From an uncultured Ruminococcus sp. (GTDB taxonomy: Bacteria; Bacillota; Clostridia; Oscillospirales; Ruminococcaceae), in the NCBI GenBank assembly GCA_900541495.1, contig UQKC01000022.1, positions 1-36,208 on the forward strand: a DNA stretch of 36,208 bases, read 5' to 3'. Both the position numbers and the translations under genes were made by a program. A model generated the notes under the pieces. The model was not told the DNA's origin and searched no databases. It saw nothing but the letters and a program-made list of their open reading frames with translations. Below, piece by piece: positions 15,495-24,591 of the stretch. Position 1 is the stretch's first letter; every line of letters starts with the position of its first letter.

Positions 15495-15597
15495 AATAAC
15501 ATCGCAGAAAAACGATTGTATTTTCAGGGAAGACAATCGTATAAAATAAACCGATCCGCCGCCATTGTATCGGGGATCAGAATTAAGGAGAACGCTT

Positions 15598-18500
15598 ATG
15601 GATAATTACAGAAATCAGGAGCCGTTCCAGAAGGACGGCTTGTACGATCCGAGATTTGAACACGAAAACTGCGGCATCGGCGCTGTCGTAAATATGAGCG
15701 GCAAGGCTGACTACACCGTTGTTGACAATGCGCTCAAGATTGTTGAAACGCTCGAACACCGCGCAGGTAAGGACGCAGAGGGCAAAACAGGTGACGGCGT
15801 CGGTATCCTCCTCCAGATCAGCCACTCTTTCTTCAAAAAGGCTGCAAAGGAAGCAGGCATCGAGATCGGCGGCGAGCGTGAATACGGTATCGGTATGTTC
15901 TTCTTCCCCCAGTCCGAAGATCAGTGCCGCTTCGCAATGGCTGACTTTGAAAAAACACTTATCGCTGAAAATCTTGAATTTCTCGGCTGGAGAAAAGTCC
16001 CCGTGAACCCCGATGTTCTCGGCACAAAGGCTCTCGAAAGTATGCCGAACATCTATCAGGCATTCATCAAGAAGCCTGACGACTGCGCAAAGGGCATTGA
16101 CTTCGACAGAAAGCTTTACATAGCAAGAATGGTATTTGAAAAGCAGAACAAGGACACCTACGTTTGCTCCTGCTCGAGCCGTACTATTGTATATAAAGGT
16201 ATGTTCCTCGTTAACCAGCTCCGTAAATTTTACCTCGACCTTGACGGCGAAGAATATGTTTCCGCTATCGGCATCGTTCACTCACGTTTCAGCACGAACA
16301 CGAACCCGAGCTGGCAGCGTTCACACCCGAACCGCCTTATCGTTCACAACGGCGAGATCAACACTATCACGGGCAACGTTGACAAGATGCTCAGCCGTGA
16401 ATCCGTTCTCGTCAGCGACCTTATCGGCGACAGAATGAAAGACATCGTCCCCGTTCTCGATGTAAGAGGTTCGGACTCCGCACGTCTTGACAACACTCTC
16501 GAATTTATGACAATGGCAGGCGTTGATCTTCCGCTCGCTGTTATGATGCTCATTCCTGAGCCTTGGCAGTACAGCAAGACTATCAGCCGTGAAAAACGCG
16601 CATTCTATCAGTATTATGCAACGATGATGGAACCTTGGGACGGTCCTGCATCTATCATCTTCTCTGACGGTGATGTTCTCGGTGCTGTCCTCGACAGAAA
16701 CGGTCTGCGTCCGTCACGTTACTATATCACGGACAACGGCACTGACAAGTACCTTATCCTCTCCTCCGAAGTCGGCGCACTCGATATCCCTGCCGATGTT
16801 ATCGTTAAAAAGGAAAGACTTCACCCGGGCAAGATGCTCCTTGTCGATACTGTCAAGGGCGAGCTTGTTGAGGACGATAAGCTCAAAGAATACTACAGCA
16901 AGCGTCACCCATACGGTGAGTGGCTCGACCACAATCTCCACCCGCTTTCCGAATTCTATATCCCGAACAAGAAGCCTGCGCGTTACTCGGGCGAAGAGCT
17001 TGAAAGACTTCAGCATGCTTTCGGCTATACTTATGAATCTATCCGCAGCACGATGATACCAATGGCTCTCACAGGCGCAGAGCCTACCGCTGCAATGGGC
17101 GCAGATACTCCTGTACCTCCGCTTTCCAACACTAACCCACCGCTCTTTGACTACTTCAAGCAGCTCTTTGCACAGGTAACAAACCCTCCGATAGACGCTA
17201 TCAGAGAATCCGTTATCACCGATACTACGGTTTACCTCGGCGCATCGGGCAACATTCTCAAAGACGACGAAAAGAACTGCCTTGTTCTTCAGATAAGAAA
17301 CCCCGTTCTTACGAATCTTGACCTGCTCAAAATTCGTACATCGAATATCGAGAGCCTTAAAACCGCCGATATCTCGATGCTTTACAATAAGAAGACTTCA
17401 ACTCTCCGCGAAGCTATCGAGAACCTTTACCGTCAGGCTGACAAGGCTCATGAGGACGGCGCAACTATCCTTATCCTCACCGACCGCGGCGTTGACAAGG
17501 ATAACCTTGCTATCCCGTCGCTCCTTGCTGTTGCGGCTCTTGAAACCTACCTTGTAAAGACGAGAAAGAACACAGCTATATCGCTTATCATCGAAACAGC
17601 AGAGCCTACCGAGGTTCACCACTTCGCAACTCTCCTCGGCTTCGGCGCAAGTGCAGTTAACCCTTACCTTGCAATGGATACGCTCTATGAGCTTACTTCC
17701 GACAGAACTATCGACAAGGAATACACCGAGGCTCTCAACGCTTATGTTAAGGCTATCGTTGACGGCATCGTTAAAATTTCTTCCAAAATGGGTATCTCCA
17801 CTATCCAGTCCTATCAGGGTTCAAAGATCTTTGAAGCACTCGGCATAAGCAAGAGCGTCTGCGAGGAATTCTTCCCCGATACTGTCAGCAGAATCGGCGG
17901 TATCGACCTTGACGACATCAGCGCAAGAAGCCTTGCTCTCCACGATGCTGCATTCGACCCGCGTGACCTCACGGTAAACGAAGCTATCGAAAGCATCGGC
18001 AACCACAAGTCACGCAGCGGCAAGGAAGAACACCTTTACAATCCGCTCACGATACATCTTCTCCAGCAGTCCACATGGACGGGCGATTACAAGCTATATA
18101 AAAAGTATTCTGAGGCTCTCAACGCCGAGGACAAGAACCTCACGCTCAGAAGCACTCTTGACTTCAACTTCCCCGAGGACGGCGGAATACCGCTTGACGA
18201 AGTAGAAAGCGCAGCAAGCATCATGCACCGCTTCAAGACGGGCGCAATGTCCTACGGTTCTATCTCGCAGGAAGCACACGAATGTATGGCTATCGCCATG
18301 AACCGCATCGGCGGCAAGTCGAACAGCGGTGAGGGAGGCGAAGACCTCGAAAGGATCATCACAGCAGGCACGGACGAGGACAAATGCTCCGCTATCAAGC
18401 AGGTAGCATCGGGACGTTTCGGCGTAACTTCAAAGTATCTCACCTCCGCTAAGGAGATACAGATCAAAATGGCTCAGGGTGCAAAGCCGGGCGAGGGCGG

Positions 18501-20166
18501 ACATCTTCCCGCAAAGAAAGTTTATCCTTGGATAGCAAAGACACGTCACTCGACACCGGGTGTTGCCCTTATCTCACCTCCTCCGCACCACGATATCTAC
18601 TCTATCGAAGACCTTGCACAGCTTATATACGACCTCAAAAACGCAAACACTGACGCAAGAATTTCCGTTAAGCTCGTTTCCGAAGTCGGCGTAGGCACTA
18701 TCGCAGCAGGCGTTGCAAAGGCAGGCGCAGGAGTTATCCTTATCTCGGGTTATGACGGCGGTACGGGTGCTGCTCCCGGCAGCTCCATTCACAACGCAGG
18801 TCTTCCTTGGGAACTCGGACTTGCAGAAACACACAAGACACTTATCATGAACGGACTCCGTTCAAGAGTTGTCATTGAAACGGACGGCAAGATGATGACG
18901 GGACGTGATGTTGTCATTGCCGCAATGCTCGGCGCAGAGGAATACGGCTTCGCAACAGCTCCGCTGGTAACAATGGGCTGCGTAATGATGAGAGTCTGCA
19001 ACCTTGACACCTGCCCCGTAGGCGTTGCAACACAGAACCCCGAACTCCGCAAGCGTTTCAAGGGCAAACCCGAATATATCGTAAACTTTATGACCTTTAT
19101 CGCAGAGGAAATGCGTGAATATATGGCAAAACTCGGAATCCGCACAGTAGATGAGCTTATCGGACGTTCCGACCTCCTCCGCAAGAAGGATTTTGCTCCC
19201 GACAGCAAGGCTGCAAAGATCGATATGAGCGCTATTCTCGAAAATCCGTTCACACACGGCGAGAGCAACCTCCACTTCGACCCTGCAAATGCATTTGATT
19301 TCGAGCTTGACAAGACTATCGATGAAACAAAGATACTCCCCGAGATGATGCTCGCGCTCGAAACCCAAAAACCTAAGAAGATCGAACTCAACGTAAACAA
19401 TCTCAACAGAACCCTCGGAACTATCTTCGGTTCGGAGATCACAAAGCGTTATTACAACACTCTTGATGAAGATACTTACGTTATCAACTGCCACGGCGCA
19501 GGCGGTCAGAGCTTCGGCGCATTTATCCCCAAGGGACTTACAATTACCCTTGAGGGCGACAGCAACGACTACTTCGGCAAGGGACTTTCGGGCGGTAAGC
19601 TTGTACTTTTCCAGCCCAAGAATTCCAAGCTCAGATCGGACGAGAACATCATCGTCGGCAACGTTGCACTCTTCGGCGCAACAAGCGGCAAGGCGTTCAT
19701 CTCGGGCGTTGCAGGCGAGCGTTTCTGCGTAAGAAACTCGGGTGCGACTGTCGTTGTTGAGGGTGTCGGCGACCACGGCTGCGAATATATGACGGGCGGC
19801 GTTGCGGTTATCCTCGGCGGCACAGGCAAGAACTTTGCCGCAGGTATGAGCGGCGGTATCGCTTATGTTCTCGATGAAAACTTCGACCTTTATACAAAGC
19901 TCAACAAGTCGCTCGTTGACTTCACAAAGGTGAGCGACCCCGACGATGTTGCACAGCTCCGCAAGCTCATCGAAGAACACACAGCTGCTACAAACTCCGT
20001 TCGCGGCAGAGAGATACTCGATCACTTTGACGAGTTCCTCCCTAAGTTCAAAAAGGTAATTCCTCATGACTATGCGAAGATGATGAACAGCATCAGGAAG
20101 TTTGAGGCTCAGGGACAGAGCAGCGAAGAAGCTCGTATCTCCGCTTTCCATGAGAATATGAAGTAA
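15598..20166 (+). CDS. gltB: Glutamate synthase, large (alpha) subunit
   Basis: A 1522-residue glutamate synthase that makes two glutamates from glutamine and 2-oxoglutarate. The class II glutamine amidotransferase domain starts after a 24-residue propeptide, with the nucleophile Cys25 (HENCGIG). The central and FMN-binding synthase domains include GAMSYGSIS and NRIGGKSNSGEGGED. The [3Fe-4S] ligands are Cys1128, Cys1134 and Cys1139 (CVMMRVCNLDTC). The C-terminal glycine-rich beta-helix (GXGX-type repeats) is complete. The start is set at 15598, 8 nt after AAGGAG; an upstream in-frame ATG at 15565 would begin inside the structured leader. gltD follows after 20 bp. Protein length is normal, with no break in frame. 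Confidence 0.97.
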   Translation: MDNYRNQEPFQKDGLYDPRFEHENCGIGAVVNMSGKADYTVVDNALKIVETLEHRAGKDAEGKTGDGVGILLQISHSFFKKAAKEAGIEIGGEREYGIGMFFFPQSEDQCRFAMADFEKTLIAENLEFLGWRKVPVNPDVLGTKALESMPNIYQAFIKKPDDCAKGIDFDRKLYIARMVFEKQNKDTYVCSCSSRTIVYKGMFLVNQLRKFYLDLDGEEYVSAIGIVHSRFSTNTNPSWQRSHPNRLIVHNGEINTITGNVDKMLSRESVLVSDLIGDRMKDIVPVLDVRGSDSARLDNTLEFMTMAGVDLPLAVMMLIPEPWQYSKTISREKRAFYQYYATMMEPWDGPASIIFSDGDVLGAVLDRNGLRPSRYYITDNGTDKYLILSSEVGALDIPADVIVKKERLHPGKMLLVDTVKGELVEDDKLKEYYSKRHPYGEWLDHNLHPLSEFYIPNKKPARYSGEELERLQHAFGYTYESIRSTMIPMALTGAEPTAAMGADTPVPPLSNTNPPLFDYFKQLFAQVTNPPIDAIRESVITDTTVYLGASGNILKDDEKNCLVLQIRNPVLTNLDLLKIRTSNIESLKTADISMLYNKKTSTLREAIENLYRQADKAHEDGATILILTDRGVDKDNLAIPSLLAVAALETYLVKTRKNTAISLIIETAEPTEVHHFATLLGFGASAVNPYLAMDTLYELTSDRTIDKEYTEALNAYVKAIVDGIVKISSKMGISTIQSYQGSKIFEALGISKSVCEEFFPDTVSRIGGIDLDDISARSLALHDAAFDPRDLTVNEAIESIGNHKSRSGKEEHLYNPLTIHLLQQSTWTGDYKLYKKYSEALNAEDKNLTLRSTLDFNFPEDGGIPLDEVESAASIMHRFKTGAMSYGSISQEAHECMAIAMNRIGGKSNSGEGGEDLERIITAGTDEDKCSAIKQVASGRFGVTSKYLTSAKEIQIKMAQGAKPGEGGHLPAKKVYPWIAKTRHSTPGVALISPPPHHDIYSIEDLAQLIYDLKNANTDARISVKLVSEVGVGTIAAGVAKAGAGVILISGYDGGTGAAPGSSIHNAGLPWELGLAETHKTLIMNGLRSRVVIETDGKMMTGRDVVIAAMLGAEEYGFATAPLVTMGCVMMRVCNLDTCPVGVATQNPELRKRFKGKPEYIVNFMTFIAEEMREYMAKLGIRTVDELIGRSDLLRKKDFAPDSKAAKIDMSAILENPFTHGESNLHFDPANAFDFELDKTIDETKILPEMMLALETQKPKKIELNVNNLNRTLGTIFGSEITKRYYNTLDEDTYVINCHGAGGQSFGAFIPKGLTITLEGDSNDYFGKGLSGGKLVLFQPKNSKLRSDENIIVGNVALFGATSGKAFISGVAGERFCVRNSGATVVVEGVGDHGCEYMTGGVAVILGGTGKNFAAGMSGGIAYVLDENFDLYTKLNKSLVDFTKVSDPDDVAQLRKLIEEHTAATNSVRGREILDHFDEFLPKFKKVIPHDYAKMMNSIRKFEAQGQSSEEARISAFHENMK

Positions 20167-20186
20167 TTTCGGGGAGGTAATGTAAA

Positions 20187-21680
20187 ATGGGTAAATCAAC
20201 AGGATTTCTTGAATTTGAAAGATGCGAAAACAAGTGTGAAAAACCGCTTGAAAGAATAAAAAACTATCGTGAGTTCCATACTCCTATGGATATGGAGGCT
20301 CGCAAAAAGCAGGCAGCAAGATGTATGGACTGCGGCGTTCCGTTCTGTCAGTACGGCAAGCCGCTCCAGGACGGTATGGTTTCGGGCTGTCCGCTCAACA
20401 ACCTCTGCCCAGAATGGAACGACCTCGTTTACCACGGTGATATGGCAAGCGCAGCAGAAAGACTGCTTCTGACGAACAGCTTCCCCGAATTCACTTCGAG
20501 GGTATGCCCTGCGCTCTGCGAAAAAGCCTGCACCTGCGGACTTAACGGCAGCCCTGTTACCGTAAAGGACAACGAATACGCTGTTATCGAATATGCTTTT
20601 GAACACGATATCATCAAGCCGAAAGCTCCCTCTGTCCGCACGGACAAGAAGATCGCAGTTATCGGCTCCGGCCCTGCAGGTCTTGCAGCCGCACAGCGCC
20701 TTAACAGAAGAGGTCACAGTGTAACTGTTTATGAGCGTGAGGATCGCCCCGGCGGACTGCTTATGTACGGTATCCCGAATATGAAGCTTGAAAAGAGCGT
20801 TATCGACAGACGTATCAAGCTTATGGAAGCTGAAGGCGTAAAGTTCAAGCTCGGTGTGAATGTCGGCGTTGACGTTACCGCGGAAGAACTCAAGCAGAAA
20901 TACGATGCAGTTATCCTCTGCTGCGGCTCAGGCAATCCGCGTGATATCAACGTCCACGGACGTGATGCAAAGGGCATTTACTTCGCAGTGGATTTCCTCA
21001 AAGCTACAACAAAGAGCCTTATCAGCTCGAACCTTTCGGACGGTTATTACATCAGCGCAAAGTATAAGAACGTTGTTGTTATCGGCGGCGGCGACACGGG
21101 CAATGACTGCGTCGCAACATCTATCCGCCACGGCTGCAAGTCGGTAGTTCAGCTCGAAATGATGCCAAAGCTCCCCGACGAACGTGCTGCAAACAACCCA
21201 TGGCCCGAGTGGCCGAGAGTCTGCAAGACGGACTACGGTCAGGAAGAAGCTATCGCAGTATTCGGTCACGACCCAAGAATCTATCAGACAACAGTAAAGC
21301 AGTTCCTCAAAGATGACGAGGGTCACGTTCGCGCTATCGAAACGATAAAGCTTGCCCCCGTCAAGAACGAAGAAACGGGCAGAACAACAATGGAGCAGGT
21401 AAGCGGCAGCGAGCAGGTAATCCCTGCCGACCTCGTTCTCATCGCAGCAGGCTTTCTCGGCACTGAGAAGTATATCACCGATGATTTCGGCGTAAAGCTC
21501 ACCGCAAGAACTAACGTTGAAACCGCTTCGCCGAACGACTACAAGACCAGCGTTGACAAGGTATTCACCGCAGGCGATATGCACCGCGGTCAGTCCCTCG
21601 TTGTATGGGCTATCCGTGAGGGCAGAGAAGCCGCACGTCAGGTAGATGAAGCACTTATGGGATACACGACGCTGAGATAA
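20187..21680 (+). CDS. gltD: Glutamate synthase, small (beta) subunit
   Basis: A 497-residue NAD(P)H-oxidising subunit that feeds electrons through FAD and Fe-S clusters to GltB. Cysteines 46, 49, 54, 68 and 107, 111, 115, 117 form two [4Fe-4S] motifs (ARCMDCGVPFC, VCPALCEKACTC). The FAD motif is IAVIGSGPAGLAAAQ near residue 155, and the NAD(P) motif VVVIGGGDTGNDCV is near 296. Compared with NfnB in this window it is about 35 residues longer and has the spacing typical of true GltD. GGGGAGGT lies about 9 nt upstream of the ATG. It is transcribed with gltB and ends before a strong terminator. Confidence 0.95.
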   Translation: MGKSTGFLEFERCENKCEKPLERIKNYREFHTPMDMEARKKQAARCMDCGVPFCQYGKPLQDGMVSGCPLNNLCPEWNDLVYHGDMASAAERLLLTNSFPEFTSRVCPALCEKACTCGLNGSPVTVKDNEYAVIEYAFEHDIIKPKAPSVRTDKKIAVIGSGPAGLAAAQRLNRRGHSVTVYEREDRPGGLLMYGIPNMKLEKSVIDRRIKLMEAEGVKFKLGVNVGVDVTAEELKQKYDAVILCCGSGNPRDINVHGRDAKGIYFAVDFLKATTKSLISSNLSDGYYISAKYKNVVVIGGGDTGNDCVATSIRHGCKSVVQLEMMPKLPDERAANNPWPEWPRVCKTDYGQEEAIAVFGHDPRIYQTTVKQFLKDDEGHVRAIETIKLAPVKNEETGRTTMEQVSGSEQVIPADLVLIAAGFLGTEKYITDDFGVKLTARTNVETASPNDYKTSVDKVFTAGDMHRGQSLVVWAIREGREAARQVDEALMGYTTLR

Positions 21681-21727
21681 ATTCGTGTTATAAACATTTT
21701 AATTTGTCTTTTTGAAGGCTAAAAAAT

Positions 21728-21769
21728 GGGACTGTTACGGCTTTGTACTGTAACAGTCCCGATTTTTTT
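21728..21769. terminator. Bidirectional terminator between gltD and the small unknown gene
   Basis: GGGACTGTTAC (21728-21738) pairs with GTAACAGTCCC (21750-21760). T residues follow on the plus strand, and A residues precede the stem, giving a T run on the minus strand. Confidence 0.88.
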
Positions 21770-22274
21770 ATTCACCCATAAACATAATAGTGGAAAGTCC
21801 CTTTGCCTGCTCCGCTGTCGGCAGCTTCAGAACACCCATATCAAGCAGATGTTCCATTATCCTTGTCTGGAGCGACCATGCCACCGATTTGTTCATGCAT
21901 TTTATCAACTCGTGCATATGCTTCGGCTGACCGATAAGCTCGGCTTTTTCGACCTCGGCTGTGTATTGACGTGCCAGTTCCGTAATTTCCTCGGAGGCGT
22001 TCGGGATATAGTCCAGCCATTTCTTTTCACTGTCACAGATGATAAGTTCACACTGATAGCTGTCCGATTTTTTCAAAAGATAGCCTTTTTCGAGCAGACG
22101 TGCGTAGCTTTCGGCGTTTGACGGCATTTCGGGGAGCTGACCCTTCAGCCAAAAATACATTTTGTCATAATCTTCCGTAAGATTGTCACGCCAGCGCTTG
22201 CTTCTGCCCGTCCAGTTGTGATCGAGCTGCCAGCTTTTCCACCATATTCCGTCGGAAAAATTGCATCTTCCCAT
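21768..22274 (-). CDS. Hypothetical protein, possibly an N-terminally truncated remnant
   Basis: I do not recognise this 168-residue protein. It is Trp-rich near its start (GIWWKSWQLDHNW, RSKRWRDN), then charged and helical. It has two segments that could be winged-helix-like (PSNAESYARLLEKGYLLKK at about 51-69 and the C-terminal MEHLLDMGVLKL). No signal peptide or membrane helix is seen. The start is doubtful: the ATG has only GGAG immediately before it, and the same frame stays open for 13 further codons upstream (residues NKYWYCGD precede the Met) without another start. This suggests the present gene may be the back end of a longer protein whose front has been lost to the AT-rich DNA beyond 22310. 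It is convergent with gltD and shares its terminator. Confidence 0.5.
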   Translation of the reverse strand: MGRCNFSDGIWWKSWQLDHNWTGRSKRWRDNLTEDYDKMYFWLKGQLPEMPSNAESYARLLEKGYLLKKSDSYQCELIICDSEKKWLDYIPNASEEITELARQYTAEVEKAELIGQPKHMHELIKCMNKSVAWSLQTRIMEHLLDMGVLKLPTAEQAKGLSTIMFMGE

Positions 22275-22572
22275 ATCTCCGCAGTACCAATATTTATTCG
22301 GTTCGGTATTGCCTTAATATAGTGCGGAGTTTTTCAAAAAGGTTGGTGGATTTATAATAATATTTTTTGTTTTGGTTGTCAATAAGTGCATATTATTTAC
22401 TATTGATCCGACAAAATATGGAATTAATGATCTATCTTTATATTTTCAAGCAGTAAAAAAATAAATCCTGTTTATGACAGCTTGGAAGAACCGATAATTA
22501 CACTTCAATTGTCATTATAACATCAAAAAATGCAAACTTTAGTCTATTTTATATAAAATTTGTTATTAGTTG
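22275..22572. other. AT-rich gene-free stretch
   Basis: Apart from the open frame extending to about 22312 and the promoter that begins at 22573, I see no gene, tRNA, clear hairpin or known repeat here. The base composition is markedly more AT-rich than the neighbouring genes, as in decayed DNA. Confidence 0.5.
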
Positions 22573-22601
22573 TTGCAACATAACATAAAAAGTGATATAC
22601 T
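22573..22601 (+). promoter_or_regulatory. Promoter of the GH25-mutarotase-FapA operon
   Basis: TTGCAA (22573-22578), 17 bp, TATACT (22596-22601). The leader to the chosen start at 22643 is about 35 nt. Confidence 0.72.
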
Positions 22602-22642
22602 ATTATTAGGTAATTATGCATTTTTATAAAAGGAAGTCAAAA

Positions 22643-23692
22643 ATGATAGACAGCAATTTCTCCAATACACCTTTGCCCGAGAGAACGCCTGAACACGGCG
22701 TGAAAAAGAGCAGAGGACTTAATGTTCGGCTTATTGCGGCGATATTGTTCGCTGTGATATTCGTGCTGGTAGTTATGCTTTTCTCAAAGGTCGCGAAGCT
22801 TCAGTCAAGCGTTGACGAGCTCTCAAAGCGGCTCGGCGAAAGCGAAGATTACATAGCTGCGATGAACACAAACGTTGACGAATATCCCGAAGCTGACGGC
22901 AATATGCTTTATCACGATGATATTTACGGCGATTTTTCCGCCGAACCGCTCGAAGGTGTTCCGCTCAACACGCTTGACTGGGAAAACCTTGAACTCGGCG
23001 AGGACAACCGCTATACATATTATGAAAACGGCGAGGCTGTTTCAAAGACGGGCATTGACGTTTCCTATCACCAGGGCGACATTGACTGGGAAAAGGTCGC
23101 TGCGGACGGCATCGACTTTGCGATGATACGCATCGGCTACCGCGGCTATGAAAAGGGCGTTATGCATCGTGACGAGCTTTCCGAAAGCTATATCAGCGGT
23201 GCGCAGGCGGCAGGAATTGACGTTGGTGTTTACTTCTACTCGCAGGCTGTCAGTGAAGCCGAGGCGCGCGAAGAGGCAGTCTATGTCTGCGAGCTCATAA
23301 AGGACAGCGAGATAAAATACCCCGTTGTTTTCGACTGGGAACTGCCCGATGACAGCGAAGCACGAACACTCGGAACTACCACCGAAACGCTCAACAAATG
23401 CGCAGCGGCTTTTTGCCAAGAGATAACCGACCGCGGTTACACGGCGATGCTTTACAGCAACCTCAAAATGGCGCTGACGAAATACGATATGCAGACCCTC
23501 AGCGCGTATGATTTCTGGTACGTTGAATACAAGAACGGTCACAATCCGCCGAGCTATCCATACGAGCTTCAGATGTGGCAGTATGCAAGCGACGGCAGAG
23601 TGGACGGCGTTGACGGTTATGTTGATATGAACATAAGCTTCGTCGATTATGCCGCTGAATACAGCAAGCATCAGAACGCAGATTTTGAATAA
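22643..23692 (+). CDS. Membrane-anchored GH25 family lysozyme (muramidase)
   Basis: A 349-residue protein with a cytoplasmic N-terminus, one membrane helix (about 29-48), a short coiled segment and stalk (50-130), and an outside GH25 domain (about 136-340). GH25 enzymes cut the beta-1,4 bond between N-acetylmuramic acid and N-acetylglucosamine in peptidoglycan. Visible active-site elements are GIDVSYHQGDIDW with Asp139 and VVFDWELPD with Asp231 and Glu233, plus the late QMWQYAS motif. The start at 22643 is preferred because AAAGGAAG lies 7-8 nt upstream; an in-frame ATG at 22616 has only a poor site. It is the first gene of a three-gene operon. The likely role is cell wall remodelling rather than killing, since it is tethered. 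Confidence 0.9.
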   Translation: MIDSNFSNTPLPERTPEHGVKKSRGLNVRLIAAILFAVIFVLVVMLFSKVAKLQSSVDELSKRLGESEDYIAAMNTNVDEYPEADGNMLYHDDIYGDFSAEPLEGVPLNTLDWENLELGEDNRYTYYENGEAVSKTGIDVSYHQGDIDWEKVAADGIDFAMIRIGYRGYEKGVMHRDELSESYISGAQAAGIDVGVYFYSQAVSEAEAREEAVYVCELIKDSEIKYPVVFDWELPDDSEARTLGTTTETLNKCAAAFCQEITDRGYTAMLYSNLKMALTKYDMQTLSAYDFWYVEYKNGHNPPSYPYELQMWQYASDGRVDGVDGYVDMNISFVDYAAEYSKHQNADFE

Positions 23693-23707
23693 AAAGGAGT
23701 AATTTTT

Positions 23708-24571
23708 ATGCTTACAACAATTTCTTCCGATATATTAAAGGTAACGATAGACACATTCGGCGCAGAGCTTCATTCCGTCAAGGACTGCAATGACACGGAG
23801 TATCTCTGGCAGGCTGATGAAAAGGTCTGGAAGCGTCACGCTCCCGTGCTTTTTCCGTTTATATGCAACACAGCTTCAAAAAAATACACCGTTGACAGAA
23901 AGGAATATGCTCTTTCCAACCACGGCTTCGCCCGTGACAGCGAATTTGAGCTTCTCTATGCAAAGGAAAGCTCCGCTGAATTCTACCTCGGCTACAGCGA
24001 CGAAACGCTCAAAATTTACCCTTACAAATTCGGACTTTACGCAAATTACACCCTTGAAGGCAATGCTCTCAAGGTAACATACACTGCCGAAAACAAGGAC
24101 GACAAACCGATGTATTTCTTCCTCGGCGGACACCCTGCATTTCGCTGTCCCGTCGGTGATGATGAGAACTTCACCGATTACTATGTTGAATTCGAGAAAA
24201 ACGAAAACATCGCGCGCAATGAAAATGATGTCGTTCTTGACAATGCAAACAAGGTTTCACTCGAACACGACCTCTTCAAAAACGATGTTTTCATGAAAAA
24301 CAAGCCGAACTCCTCATGGGTGGCTCTTGCAAGCAAGACTCACGATTACAAGGTAACGCTCTCTTATGATAAAAACGGCTGTATCGCAGTTTGGTCGTCT
24401 TGGTTCGAGGACAAGGAAAAGACAAACGCGGCTGAATTCGTTTGCCTTGAACCGTGGTCAAGCGTCCCCGTTTACGAGAGCGGCGTGACCGAGCTTACCG
24501 AAATGCCTGACGCAAAGAAGCTTATGCCGAATGAAAAATACGCGTTCACATTTACAGTCCGAATCGGATAA
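23708..24571 (+). CDS. Aldose 1-epimerase family protein (LacX-like)
   Basis: A 287-residue protein of the galactose mutarotase-like fold. Family signs are the N-terminal HSVKDCNDTEYLWQ, HAPVLFPFI, then FFLGGHPAFRCP carrying the general-acid histidine, and EFVCLEPWSS carrying the catalytic base glutamate near residue 257. These match the LacX/YeaD-type subgroup that interconverts anomers of aldoses or aldose phosphates. The real substrate is unknown, and its place between a lysozyme and a FapA protein gives no sugar pathway. AAAAGGAG lies about 8 nt upstream, and the gene starts 15 bp after the lysozyme stop, so they are co-transcribed. Confidence 0.87.
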   Translation: MLTTISSDILKVTIDTFGAELHSVKDCNDTEYLWQADEKVWKRHAPVLFPFICNTASKKYTVDRKEYALSNHGFARDSEFELLYAKESSAEFYLGYSDETLKIYPYKFGLYANYTLEGNALKVTYTAENKDDKPMYFFLGGHPAFRCPVGDDENFTDYYVEFEKNENIARNENDVVLDNANKVSLEHDLFKNDVFMKNKPNSSWVALASKTHDYKVTLSYDKNGCIAVWSSWFEDKEKTNAAEFVCLEPWSSVPVYESGVTELTEMPDAKKLMPNEKYAFTFTVRIG

Positions 24572-24591
24572 ACGGCGAAAGGAGTTAAGAC

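Noticed and set aside
15495..15597. A T-box or glutamine riboswitch before gltB
   Set aside because: No T-box sequence or recognisable specifier loop, no T run before the start, and no match to glnA-type RNA motifs; only small hairpins are present.
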